DNA of 11,284 nt from JBLINH01 sp047639165 (GCA_047639165.1 JBLINH010000021.1:1-11284), one strand, 5' to 3'; shown: positions 1 to 6,785, counted from the stretch's first letter. Notes: generated from the letters alone by a model not told the origin. Numbers and translations are program-made.

Positions 1-320
1 GATCCTCACTGTAGAGCCGATTCCCCCAGTTGCTTCCTGGAACTTGGACATCCCAGGATGATGAGTCAGAGAAATCTAGGTCCGTAAATAATTCTGAATT
101 ATACTTGTAGATTACCGCGCCTGCGCCGAGCGTCGTAGCGGCTCCAGAATAGACATCGCCTTTTAGTATCCATACGTCCGCGCCGAGCGTCGTAGCGGCC
201 CCAGAATCAATCGTGCCATGGACATCTGAGTTCGCGCCAAGTGTAGTGGCGGCTCCTGCAATAATGTTGCCAACGATCTTTGCATCGGAACCCAGGGTTA
301 CGTAGCCTTTAGCAAAGACC
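1..320 (-). CDS. Partial GAATTLGA-repeat protein, no start found
   Basis: This is an open reading frame on the minus strand that runs off the window at position 1. It carries three copies of the motif GAATTLGA spaced 17-19 residues apart, separated by alternating V/I-x-G segments such as VHGTI and LKGDV. This is the look of a right-handed beta-helix surface or polymer-forming protein; I recognise the repeat style but not the exact family. After the repeats comes a non-repeat stretch rich in D, S and W. No ATG, GTG or TTG lies in frame before the repeats. The frame stays open antisense into the neighbouring gene, so the 5' end may be truncated or the gene broken near 310-330. G+C is about half, against roughly a third in the next gene, which suggests a separate origin. 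The protein boundary at 320 is approximate. Confidence 0.6.
123..207 (-). repeat. Direct repeat encoding GAATTLGA units
   Basis: Two 28-bp copies (123-150 and 180-207) differ at one base and lie exactly 57 bp (19 codons) apart. They encode the same S-GAATTLGA peptide. A third, more diverged copy lies around 235-262. The near identity at DNA level, including rare-looking codons, points to recent tandem duplication inside the repeat protein gene. Confidence 0.8.
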
Positions 321-327
321 GTACTAA

Positions 328-338
328 TATGATAAAAT
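328..338 (+). promoter_or_regulatory. Extended -10 promoter, leaderless start for the 345 gene
   Basis: TATG (328-331), one spacer base, then TAAAAT (333-338). The hexamer ends six bases before the ATG at 345, so the transcript should begin at the A of the start codon. There is no Shine-Dalgarno and no clear -35. It lies right at the base-composition change between the repeat protein and this gene. Confidence 0.55.
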
Positions 339-344
339 AACTTT

Positions 345-716
345 ATGATGTTTTTAGATTTTGAATTTCTTACTTTATTTATTCCAGCTGTAATTCTCGC
401 ACTACTAGTAGTTTTTGTTATGAGAATTTTTACAAGTAAAAAACCAGAAAAATTACAAGAAGGAAATCAAGAAAAATTTCCATTTTGGATTGCAATAATT
501 TTAGGCATTCTTGCTATTTTTGGACACGGAGTTATTGGGTGGCTTTTCCCTTCTTTTCTTGGCGGTTATGTTTTTCTTTATCTTCTATTTTTTACACCCT
601 ACTTTGCCATAAATTTTTTAGGATTTGGTTTTACAAAAAAGAAAACTGCTTTGTTGGTTTTGGGAATTTCAACTGCAATTTTAATTATTGGTGCATCTAT
701 TTTCTTTACTAGATAA
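345..716 (+). CDS. Small four-helix membrane protein, unknown function
   Basis: The product is 123 residues and I do not recognise its family. It is very hydrophobic, with four likely membrane helices at about residues 8-28, 46-68, 70-92 and 101-121. Short lysine-rich stretches lie between them (SKKPEK at 31-36, TKKK at 97-100), which would favour a cytoplasmic side for those loops. The start at 345 has a second ATG immediately after it. The first is preferred because an extended -10 ends six bases upstream, predicting a leaderless mRNA. The stop is TAA. The gene lies between a GC-rich repeat-protein remnant and another small unknown gene, in a segment that looks accessory. It could be a membrane anchor or a small carrier; nothing in the sequence decides this. 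Confidence 0.7.
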   Translation: MMFLDFEFLTLFIPAVILALLVVFVMRIFTSKKPEKLQEGNQEKFPFWIAIILGILAIFGHGVIGWLFPSFLGGYVFLYLLFFTPYFAINFLGFGFTKKKTALLVLGISTAILIIGASIFFTR

Positions 717-844
717 CACTTTACTTTTCTTTACATTGGCTCCGCCGACTTGTTTTAGTTCGAACTTAAAAATGTGGTGGAAAATATGGAGTTGTTCATA
801 GGGGTTCTATAGCCGAACTTAAAAAGGAAACCATATTCATGAGT

Positions 845-855
845 TATGTTATACT
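845..855 (+). promoter_or_regulatory. Extended -10 promoter of the 865 gene
   Basis: TATG (845-848), one base, TATACT (850-855). This is a near-consensus extended -10. The start codon is at 865, so the leader would be about three bases or none. No Shine-Dalgarno is seen. Confidence 0.55.
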
Positions 856-864
856 ATTAAAATT

Positions 865-1200
865 ATGGGATTTGAAAACTTAAATCATCGCGAAGAAACA
901 TTAGAAAGTCTAACTAATGAAGGTTTGTCTATCGCACAAGCCATGAGTCAAAAGTGGAATATTCTTCCGAAAGATTCATCAGATATATGGTCAGCCGAAA
1001 ACCCTGACTTCGGTTTTATTTATAGTATGACCGAAAAAACTGGAAAACGAACTGGTATTCAAGCTTGGTATGATGGTCAAATCGATTTTATAGAAACACG
1101 CAGCGATGGAAGTGCTCAACAGACTATGATGTGGCGTTTAGTCGATACACTAAAGAGACATCAGAAGTATATGGATGAAGTATTACAACATTACGTCTAG
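865..1200 (+). CDS. Small soluble protein, unknown function
   Basis: The product is 111 residues with no membrane segment, signal peptide or motif that I recognise. The first 30 residues look helical (NHREETLESLTNEGLSIAQA). A middle part with aromatic residues and likely strands follows (FGFIYSM, IQAWYDG, IDFIETR), and then a C-terminal helix (MMWRLVDTLKRHQKYMDEVL). That alpha-beta-alpha pattern fits a compact single-domain protein. The ATG at 865 is supported by the extended -10 just upstream; the stop is TAG. The gene stands alone between two stretches resembling tRNA 3' ends (about 733-765, weak, and 1284-1333, strong). It may therefore be a cassette carried into a tRNA-type attachment site; that is inference. 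Confidence 0.65.
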   Translation: MGFENLNHREETLESLTNEGLSIAQAMSQKWNILPKDSSDIWSAENPDFGFIYSMTEKTGKRTGIQAWYDGQIDFIETRSDGSAQQTMMWRLVDTLKRHQKYMDEVLQHYV

Positions 1201-1283
1201 TTTTAACTTAAGAAAGGGGCATCTTCCAGTTCGAACACTCGTCGGGGTACCTGAAAAAGTGTTGAAATATATGGCTTAAAAAT

Positions 1284-1333
1284 TGGCTCCCCGTACAGGA
1301 TTCGAACCTATAAACTACAGCACATCAAACTGT
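1284..1333 (-). other. tRNA 3'-half remnant (candidate att site)
   Basis: Read on the minus strand, these 50 bases match positions 27-76 of a tRNA. There is an anticodon stem ACAGT/GCTGT (one G-U pair) around a 7-base loop TTGATGT; a 5-base variable loop AGTTT; a T stem ATAGG/CCTGT around TTCGAAT; the acceptor strand ACGGGGA; discriminator G; and CCA. The matching 5' half (acceptor TCCCCGT and D arm) is absent: the DNA upstream is the coding end of the penicillin-binding protein, whose stop codon lies inside the variable loop. The T arm plus acceptor plus CCA is convincing. The anticodon arm could be partly chance, so the tRNA identity (loop reads GAT, G73) is not assigned. Displaced tRNA 3' halves are the usual trace of integrase-mediated insertion. 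Confidence 0.7.
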
Positions 1334-3693
1334 ATAGAGTCAGTATGAGAATTACCTAACCCGTCTACAATATTTACTTGAACAGTATTACTATCACTTA
1401 TCCCTGGAGTATTGTTTGGAATAAACATAATACTTTTTCCAACAGGGTCAATTTCACCAATATTTTGTCCGTTTAAAATAACTTCACTTTCTTTTATATC
1501 ACCACTAAATGAAATTGATACAACCATTTCTTTGTCATTGAAATACGATTTTCCATTATCAGGACTGATAATACTTAAAGTCTTTGAGTTGTTTGATGGG
1601 GGACTAAAACTTTTACCACCTGACCATATAGAAACAGCTTCTTCCCACATACCGTATTGAGGATCTCTTCCTGGGTTATTTGGTTCATCACCAAGTGGAT
1701 TATTTTTATCTACATAATGAAGAATTGAATGTATATTACTAGTTTGCCACTCACCTCTAATGATTGGTTTTACATCTTGATTCATTGGTTCAGGTGATTG
1801 GAAAGGTTCACCTGGATATTTGTTTAATGCAAATTGCATATACTCATTCCACATAGGGGCTACGATGGAACCAGCCGCCTTTTTACTCATACTACTGTTG
1901 TCGTTGTTTCCTGCCCATGCAGCGACTGATATAGATGGAGTGTATCCAACTATCCAAGCATCCCTATAATCGTTTGTAGTACCAGTTTTAGCTGCTACAT
2001 CACGTCCTCTAAAGTTTAAGTAGGAGTTAGATCCGAAGACTGGAGCTCTTGCTACATTATCAGACAAGACATCAGAGATTAATCTTGATGTTTGTTCATT
2101 CAGAACCCTAGCTGATTCTTCTTTGTACTCTTCAAGTACTTCTCCTTCTTGATCTTCAACAGAAAGAATTCCAACATGGGGTCTTTTTACACCATCGTTT
2201 GCGAATACAGCATATGCACTGGCCATATCAATTGGTCTAACTTCACCACCTCCAAGAACAAGTGTAAGACCATATTGACCTACATTTGTTAGTGTTCCTA
2301 TACCAAGATTCTTTGCGAGTTTTAGTGAGTCTCGAAGTCCTGCAAGGTAGAGAACTTTAATGGCTGGGACGTTAACTGATTGTGCTAAAGCATTTCTAAG
2401 TGACATAGGCCCGTTATATTTACCGTCATAGTTTACTGGTTTGTAGCATTCACCACTTGATTCACAGGTTGTTGAGAATTCTGTAGCAAGATCGAACACT
2501 ACAGTCTCAGGTCTATACCCCTTATTGAAAGCTTCTGCATATACAAATGGTTTGAAGGAAGAACCGGGCTGTCTCTTTGCTGTAGTTATGTTGAAGTTAC
2601 CATCGATATCATTATCGAAGTAATCTCTTGAACCAACCATCGTAAGGATCTGCCCTGTCTTTGGATCAACTGCAACTATAGCTCCGTTCTCTGCATCAAA
2701 CTTTTCTTTGTTAGCCAAAGCATGTTTGTTCACAATTTCTTCAGCTTTTTCTTGTAGTTCCCAATCGAGTGTTGTAATTACTTTAAGACCTCCTTGTTCA
2801 ACTGCTTCTTTTCCATATTCTTCTTCAAGTTGTTCTTTTATATACATCACAAAGTGAGGAGCTTTAATTCCAAACGACGCTTGTTTTTGGAATACAACTT
2901 GTTCATTGTTTGCTGTATTGAATTCTTCTTCGGTTATGAAACCATGTTCGAACATTCTTTGTATTACTTTTGTTTTTCTAGTTTCCAGCTCTTCCTTATA
3001 TCCTCCATACGGAGAGAAATATGTTGGAGCTTGTGGAAGTGCTGCAAGGTACGCCGCTTCTGCAACTGAAAGATCTTTAGCATCTTTCGAGAAGAACCTT
3101 CTTGTTGCTTCTTGAACACCATAAACAGTACCACCGTATGGAACTTCGTTTAGATATATATTCAGAATCTGATCTTTTGTTAGTATATTCTCAAGTCTTG
3201 GTGCTAGAACCCACTCCTTTATCTTTCTTGATACTTCCTTGTCTGTGGTTAGGAGAGCATTTTTGATAACCTGTTGTGTGATTGTTGAACCTCCTTGTCC
3301 TCCAAGAAGATCACCATCTTTTATGTTATTTAAAATAGCTCGAACGATAGATTTAATCTCAATACCATTATGGTTATAGAAATTAGCATCTTCGATGGCG
3401 ATTGTTGCAAACTTTACATAGTCTGAAATATCCTCGTAGGGAACAACTGTTCTGTTTATATCACCATGAACATCAAAGAGGATAATCTCTCCAGTTCGAT
3501 CATATATTTTTGTTGATTGAACAACTCTTCTTTCTTCAAAGGAGTCTAACGAAGGAAGTTCAAAGCTTGTAATCCAAATAATAATAATCCCAGTAAAGAT
3601 GAAAAATGATACTAATCCAATAAGGAATGTTGTTTTTAAATTTTCTTTTTTAAGGAGTTTTTTAAAGAACTTCTTATTTAGTTTTTTATACAT
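1315..3693 (-). CDS. Class A penicillin-binding protein (PBP1-type)
   Basis: This is a bifunctional peptidoglycan synthase: a glycosyltransferase that polymerises lipid II, fused to a DD-transpeptidase, anchored by one N-terminal helix. Residue numbers here count from a possible GTG at 3744 (809 residues). The membrane helix is at about 38-60. The GT51 motifs are EDANFYNHNG (118-127, first catalytic Glu), GGSTITQQ (151-158), RKIKE (173-177) and IYLNEVPYGG (196-205). The transpeptidase motifs are SSFK (395-398, nucleophile Ser395), SVN (456-458) and KTGT (586-589). An Ig-like beta tail follows at about 722-809. I chose the ATG at 3693, 17 codons in, because a TGGTACAAT extended -10 (3704-3712) lies inside the longer reading frame and the helix and basic N-terminus remain complete. 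The product is then 792 residues. The last codons and TAG stop lie within the tRNA remnant. It is divergent from tyrS. Confidence 0.95.
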   Translation of the reverse strand: MYKKLNKKFFKKLLKKENLKTTFLIGLVSFFIFTGIIIIWITSFELPSLDSFEERRVVQSTKIYDRTGEIILFDVHGDINRTVVPYEDISDYVKFATIAIEDANFYNHNGIEIKSIVRAILNNIKDGDLLGGQGGSTITQQVIKNALLTTDKEVSRKIKEWVLAPRLENILTKDQILNIYLNEVPYGGTVYGVQEATRRFFSKDAKDLSVAEAAYLAALPQAPTYFSPYGGYKEELETRKTKVIQRMFEHGFITEEEFNTANNEQVVFQKQASFGIKAPHFVMYIKEQLEEEYGKEAVEQGGLKVITTLDWELQEKAEEIVNKHALANKEKFDAENGAIVAVDPKTGQILTMVGSRDYFDNDIDGNFNITTAKRQPGSSFKPFVYAEAFNKGYRPETVVFDLATEFSTTCESSGECYKPVNYDGKYNGPMSLRNALAQSVNVPAIKVLYLAGLRDSLKLAKNLGIGTLTNVGQYGLTLVLGGGEVRPIDMASAYAVFANDGVKRPHVGILSVEDQEGEVLEEYKEESARVLNEQTSRLISDVLSDNVARAPVFGSNSYLNFRGRDVAAKTGTTNDYRDAWIVGYTPSISVAAWAGNNDNSSMSKKAAGSIVAPMWNEYMQFALNKYPGEPFQSPEPMNQDVKPIIRGEWQTSNIHSILHYVDKNNPLGDEPNNPGRDPQYGMWEEAVSIWSGGKSFSPPSNNSKTLSIISPDNGKSYFNDKEMVVSISFSGDIKESEVILNGQNIGEIDPVGKSIMFIPNNTPGISDSNTVQVNIVDGLGNSHTDSIQFDVL

Positions 3694-3703
3694 ACTAATA
3701 AAT

Positions 3704-3712
3704 ATTGTACCA
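3704..3712 (-). promoter_or_regulatory. Extended -10 of the penicillin-binding protein gene
   Basis: On the minus strand, TGG-TACAAT (hexamer 3704-3709) ends ten bases before the ATG at 3693, giving a leader of about four bases. Its position inside the longer GTG-started frame argues that translation begins at 3693. No good -35 is visible. Confidence 0.5.
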
Positions 3713-3765
3713 CCAATACTATGTTTAATTTTGGCACTATACACCGAAAGACATAAAAGGCCAAA

Positions 3766-3776
3766 TATGATAATAT
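3766..3776 (+). promoter_or_regulatory. Extended -10 promoter, leaderless start for tyrS
   Basis: TATG (3766-3769), A, TAATAT (3771-3776), ending six bases before the ATG at 3783. A weak -35 AAGACA lies 17 bases upstream (3748-3753). The predicted transcript starts at the A of the start codon; there is no Shine-Dalgarno. Confidence 0.55.
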
Positions 3777-3782
3777 CATCAT

Positions 3783-5006
3783 ATGTTTGGTTTCAAAAAA
3801 GAGATAAAAATAGATACAAGTGAAGATAAAATACAAAAACTTCTAACAAGAAATATTGAAGAGATTTTTGTAAAAGAGACTCTAGAAAAGAAACTAAAAT
3901 CTGGAAAACAATTACGAATTAAATTAGGTTTTGATCCAACAGGACCTACAACCCACATTGGACGAGCTATTACCCTCCGAAAGATGAGAGAGTTTCAAGA
4001 CCTTGGTCATAAACTAGTCTTTCTAGTTGGAAACTTCACAGCTCAAATTGGAGATCCAAGTGATAAGTTGGAAAAGAGACCAACATTATCTCCTGATGAA
4101 ATAGAAAAAAACCTAAAAGACTACATAGATATAGCTGGAAAGATTATCGACATATCTAAAATTGAAGTTGTATACAATGCAGATTGGCTTTCAAAGCTAA
4201 CCTTCACTGAAGTAGCTAAATTAGCGGACAGCTTCACTGTCGCTCAGATGACAAACAGAAGAAACTTTAAAGACAGACTTGAGAAAGGAGATGAAGTATC
4301 ACTACGAGAATTTCTGTACCCACTAATGCAGGGATATGATTCTGTTGTTACAGAAGCGGATGTTGAAATCGGAGGTTTTGATCAGTTGTTCAACTTAAAG
4401 GCTGGAAGAACAGTTCAAAAGTTCTATAACAAACCAGTTCAAGATGTAATCACTACTGTGATGCTTGAAGGAACTGACGGAAGGAAGATGTCTACAAGTT
4501 GGGGGAATGTGATAAATATTACAGATGATCCAAAAGATATGTTTGGGAAAATAATGACTTTAAATGATGAACTAATTCCTAAGTACTTCATGGCTTGTAC
4601 AGATATATCTCTTGAAGAACATCAAAAGGTTGTTGATGATCTTAAAGATGAAAAAAATAATCCAAAAGATATAAAAATGAGATTAGCTAAAGAAATTGTT
4701 TCAATTTACCATGGAAAGAAAGAGGCAGATAAGGCAGAGGACAATTTTATAAAAATATTTTCAGAAGGATTGAAACCTGATGAGATAAAAGAAATAAAAA
4801 CTAAGAAGGGGAGTAAACTAGTTTCTGTTTTAGTTGATAATAATATTATAGAATCAAATTCTGAATTTAGAAGACTAGTTACAGGTGGAGCGGTAAAAAA
4901 TGTAGATACCGATATTAAAATAGAAGATACTAATTATTTAATTGAAAGTAGTGTAACTCTAAAAATAGGAAAGAGAAGGTTTCTTAAAATAGAAGTAGAA
5001 GCCTAG
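3783..5006 (+). CDS. tyrS: Tyrosyl-tRNA synthetase
   Basis: It charges tRNA-Tyr with tyrosine in the cytoplasm. At 407 residues it has normal length for the bacterial TyrRS family. The class I signatures are GFDPTGPTTHIGR (49-61, HIGH-type motif at 58-61) and KMSTS (235-239). The segments LMQGYDS (181-187) and GGFDQ (197-201) correspond to the tyrosine-binding region of TyrRS. The C-terminal part, from about residue 343 (SKLVSVLVDNN, FRRLVTGGAVKNV), is an S4-like RNA-binding domain. Start at 3783 is supported by the -10 element six bases upstream. Its TAG stop overlaps by four bases the stop of the acidic mini-protein gene on the other strand. A tryptophanyl enzyme is excluded by the S4 tail and the GGFDQ segment. 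Confidence 0.96.
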   Translation: MFGFKKEIKIDTSEDKIQKLLTRNIEEIFVKETLEKKLKSGKQLRIKLGFDPTGPTTHIGRAITLRKMREFQDLGHKLVFLVGNFTAQIGDPSDKLEKRPTLSPDEIEKNLKDYIDIAGKIIDISKIEVVYNADWLSKLTFTEVAKLADSFTVAQMTNRRNFKDRLEKGDEVSLREFLYPLMQGYDSVVTEADVEIGGFDQLFNLKAGRTVQKFYNKPVQDVITTVMLEGTDGRKMSTSWGNVINITDDPKDMFGKIMTLNDELIPKYFMACTDISLEEHQKVVDDLKDEKNNPKDIKMRLAKEIVSIYHGKKEADKAEDNFIKIFSEGLKPDEIKEIKTKKGSKLVSVLVDNNIIESNSEFRRLVTGGAVKNVDTDIKIEDTNYLIESSVTLKIGKRRFLKIEVEA

Positions 5007-5164
5007 AACGAATCTACGTCTTCAAAAGAGTCCATATCCATATCGTCTGGATCATCATCGTTCTTATCACTGTAAAGTTCTGTGTCTGTGTGTAAAGAAG
5101 ATTCCTCATCTGTTTCTGTAAAAGAAAATTTAAATAAAAAGTTTGAAAATATTCTTGCGATCAT
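5003..5164 (-). CDS. Acidic 53-residue mini-protein, unknown
   Basis: An ATG at 5164 opens 53 codons ending in TAG at 5003. The N-terminus is hydrophobic and slightly basic (IARIFSNFLFKFSF). From residue 17 on it is strongly acidic, with 20 D or E residues, including DDDPDD and a DSFEDVDSF end. Such hydrophobic-head, acidic-tail composition could bind a basic surface or RNA, or act as a small tail anchor; I recognise no family. It lies 62 bases downstream of ruvC in the same direction, with no terminator between, so co-transcription is likely. Its stop overlaps that of tyrS by 4 bp. The length of open frame, the sharp compositional design and the tight packing favour a real gene, but no ribosome binding site is visible. 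Confidence 0.6.
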   Translation of the reverse strand: MIARIFSNFLFKFSFTETDEESSLHTDTELYSDKNDDDPDDMDMDSFEDVDSF

Positions 5165-5226
5165 AATTACGATAAATTATTTTTAATAATCTCTATTTTT
5201 TATCAGAAAATAAAAAATTAGCAAGA

Positions 5227-5712
5227 CTATTTTTTGTGGATAAACTTTTCTGATGCAAAAAAAGTTAATCCTGTAGCAATTGCATCGTACTCATCATCGT
5301 ATTTTATCTCTTTATTTATTTTGATTAAGTTAGGAACCATTTTAATTACACCAGCCTTATCGCTCCTCCCATATCCAGTAACAGCAACTTTAATTTGGAT
5401 TGGTGTGTATTCAAAAACTTTCATTCCTCTTGAGGAACATTCGTTTATTACTACACCTCGTGCCTCAGAAACTTTCATAGCTGTTTTTTGGTTACTACCA
5501 AAGAATAGTTTCTCTATAGCTAGCGCATCAGGGGAGTACTGAACTATTACAGATTCTATCTTTCCACTAATGAGAGCCAATCTCTCTTCATGTGGAAGTT
5601 TTGCTGAGGTTTTGAAACAGTCTGAATAGAGAAGATTTTCCTTACCGTCTTCTTTTTCTATTATCGCTATACCAACTCTTTCATACCCTGGATCTATACC
5701 TAATATTTTCAT
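5227..5712 (-). CDS. ruvC: Holliday junction resolvase RuvC
   Basis: This RNase H-fold endonuclease cuts Holliday junctions symmetrically, working with the RuvAB branch-migration motor. Length is 161 residues, typical of the family. The four acidic active-site residues are all present: D7 in GIDPG, E67 in AIEKLFFG, and D140 and D143 in DDEYDA. The GSNQKTAMKVSEARGV region (72-87) also matches the family. The ATG at 5712 is fixed by an extended -10 ending six bases before it, so it is probably leaderless. It sits directly downstream of the terminator that closes the yebC transcript, yet has its own promoter. ruvB lies about 1.1 kb upstream in the same direction; no ruvA is found in the window. 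Confidence 0.95.
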   Translation of the reverse strand: MKILGIDPGYERVGIAIIEKEDGKENLLYSDCFKTSAKLPHEERLALISGKIESVIVQYSPDALAIEKLFFGSNQKTAMKVSEARGVVINECSSRGMKVFEYTPIQIKVAVTGYGRSDKAGVIKMVPNLIKINKEIKYDDEYDAIATGLTFFASEKFIHKK

Positions 5713-5718
5713 ACTGGT

Positions 5719-5729
5719 AGTTTATCATA
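5719..5729 (-). promoter_or_regulatory. Extended -10 promoter of ruvC, leaderless
   Basis: On the minus strand, TATG-A-TAAACT ends six bases before the ATG at 5712. It begins just after the T-tract of the preceding terminator (TTTTATGATAA), so the terminator tail and the new promoter nearly share bases. Confidence 0.55.
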
Positions 5730-5730
5730 A

Positions 5731-5755
5731 AAGGAAAACCGCCCCGAAGGGCGGT
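5731..5755 (-). terminator. Intrinsic terminator after the yebC operon
   Basis: A perfect 7-bp stem ACCGCCC/GGGCGGT has, on the minus strand, a TTCG tetraloop and is followed by TTTCCTTTT. It closes the yebC and 96-residue-protein transcript before ruvC. The plus strand shows a weaker T-run on its other side, but no plus-strand gene needs it. Confidence 0.8.
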
Positions 5756-5767
5756 AGTTTTAGATTA

Positions 5768-6058
5768 TTATAGTTGGTCACAGTGTAGAACTGTCATCGT
5801 TATAGAATCTTCGTCTCTTAATAGTGAGACGATATCTTTTTTATCATCTTTTGTAAAACTTATTGATGAAGAAGATCTACCTAACACTGTAAAATTAATA
5901 CCTTTATAGTAATTGATGACGATATTTGAAAATTCTTCAGCATCAGGTATCTTTCCTGATGCTGAAGAAAAATAAAAAGTATTTCCATCTTTTTGGTGTT
6001 TGAGGTTTGTAAACTTATCTTTAAGATACCAACATATATAAGAGTTATTAGCGTTCAT
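5768..6058 (-). CDS. 96-residue protein, unknown, in yebC operon
   Basis: I do not recognise this 96-residue protein. It starts with an aromatic-rich segment (SYICWYLKDKF, 6-16) and has a central part DAEEFSNIVINYYKGINFTVLG (39-60, a likely helix then strand). A serine-rich turn (RSSSSISFTKDD, 61-72) and a charged C-terminal half (KKDIVSLLRDEDSITMTVLH) follow. It has no signal peptide or membrane helix and looks like a small alpha-beta domain. It begins 30 bases after the yebC stop and ends ten bases before the intrinsic terminator, so the two are almost certainly one transcript. No Shine-Dalgarno precedes the ATG at 6058. It occupies the place between yebC and ruvC; it is too short and too different to be RuvA. 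Confidence 0.75.
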   Translation of the reverse strand: MNANNSYICWYLKDKFTNLKHQKDGNTFYFSSASGKIPDAEEFSNIVINYYKGINFTVLGRSSSSISFTKDDKKDIVSLLRDEDSITMTVLHCDQL

Positions 6059-6088
6059 TCATCAAGAACACTACTTCTTTAGTTCTAT

Positions 6089-6619
6089 TTACGCAACGTT
6101 TGTAAAAACCTCCTGAACATCATCGCTTTCCTCAATACTATCTATTAGTCTTTCTAGTTTTTCTATATCAGATTCACTTAGTTCAACTGTAGTATTCGCT
6201 ACCCACTTATGTCCTTCTCGTGAGAAGGCCCAAGATGCAGCTCCAGGTGCAGCTAATTCATGTCCATTTTTAGATAGAGAGTGTCTCACTTCAGCAGCCG
6301 CTCTATTCTTGTTATCAGTTAGAGCTTCGATAATAAGGGCAGATCCACCAGGACCATACGCTTCGTATGTTACAGGATCCATATCTAGTGTTCCTGAGTC
6401 AGTTCCTTTCCTAACAGCTCTTTCAATTGTATCTTTTGGCATGTTCTCTTTCTTTGCAGATTCAATTACTGTTGCAAGTCCTGGAGAGGAAACATCACCG
6501 TTAGCTTTTTTACTCTCAGCTGTGATTAGTTTTGAAAGTCTTGAGAAGACCTTACTTCTCTTTGCATCCTCCGCTCCTTTCTTGTGTTTGATCTTTGACC
6601 ATTTGTTATGTCCTGACAT
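6089..6619 (-). CDS. yebC: YebC/TACO1-family translation factor, short form
   Basis: YebC/TACO1 proteins are long called transcriptional regulators and are now also linked to translation of difficult mRNAs. The opening MSGHNKWSKIKHKK is diagnostic. Matching conserved parts continue to SWAFSREGH (129-137), including YEAYGPGGSALIIEALTDN (85-103) and NRAAAEVRH (105-113). Then the protein jumps straight to the usual C-terminal segment TTVELSESDIEKLERLIDSI...DDVQEVFTNVA. About 60 residues of the normal middle domain are missing, so it is 176 residues rather than about 240. The frame is intact, so this is a domain-reduced form and not a frameshift. The ATG at 6619 carries the family N-terminus. A TGATATATT extended -10 (6647-6655) would give a 21-base leader. 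Confidence 0.93.
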   Translation of the reverse strand: MSGHNKWSKIKHKKGAEDAKRSKVFSRLSKLITAESKKANGDVSSPGLATVIESAKKENMPKDTIERAVRKGTDSGTLDMDPVTYEAYGPGGSALIIEALTDNKNRAAAEVRHSLSKNGHELAAPGAASWAFSREGHKWVANTTVELSESDIEKLERLIDSIEESDDVQEVFTNVA

Positions 6620-6665
6620 GATTGTTTATGGTTAGTTATGTATGAAAATATATCAATTTTGTAGA

Positions 6666-6693
6666 GAAAAGAAAAGGACCCACAATTGGGTCC
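6666..6693 (-). terminator. Intrinsic terminator between ruvB and yebC
   Basis: A perfect 7-bp stem GGACCCA/TGGGTCC with a 4-base loop is followed on the minus strand by TTTTCTTTTC. It ends the structured RNA and any read-through from ruvB; the plus strand has no T-run. Confidence 0.8.
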
Positions 6694-6779
6694 GGGTGAC
6701 GTATTTTCCTGCTTAAAGCAGGAACCTGATAATCTCAGATGGGATGTGCTTTGTTTGTATTCACGTCATCAAATACTTC
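6666..6779 (-). ncRNA. Structured RNA or attenuator leader upstream of yebC
   Basis: A predicted minus-strand transcript of about 114 nt has a promoter (TGGACA 6810-6815, TATAAT 6786-6791, 18-base spacer) and ends at an intrinsic terminator. Inside, TGACGT (6763-6768) pairs with ACGTCA (6697-6702) and encloses two hairpins: ATCTGA/TCAGGT (6724-6740) and TCCTGC/GCAGGA (6707-6723). The GGACCC terminator stem (6676-6693) with TTTTCTTTTC follows. It could be an independent small RNA, or a riboswitch-like leader that decides read-through into yebC 47 bases further on. I match it to no known RNA family; SRP RNA, tmRNA and common riboswitch cores are not visible. Confidence 0.5.
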
Positions 6780-6785
6780 CTCTAA

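Noticed and set aside
1215..1250. Another tRNA-like T arm around AGTTCGAAC near 1230
   Set aside because: The bases flanking TTCGAAC do not pair into a 5-bp stem on either strand, and no acceptor or CCA follows in place.
1412..1660. Long plus-strand open frames antisense to the PBP, ruvC, yebC and pilB genes (for example 1412-1660, 2794-3069, 5234-5542, 6309-6635, 8321-8686, 9305-9577)
   Set aside because: They are shadows of well-supported genes on the other strand, with no promoter, no recognisable family and implausible residue composition.
3694..3744. N-terminal extension of the PBP from a GTG at 3744 (17 extra residues)
   Set aside because: The extension contains a good extended -10 just before the ATG at 3693, and the 17 residues look like non-coding AT-rich DNA. 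The ATG start keeps all domains.
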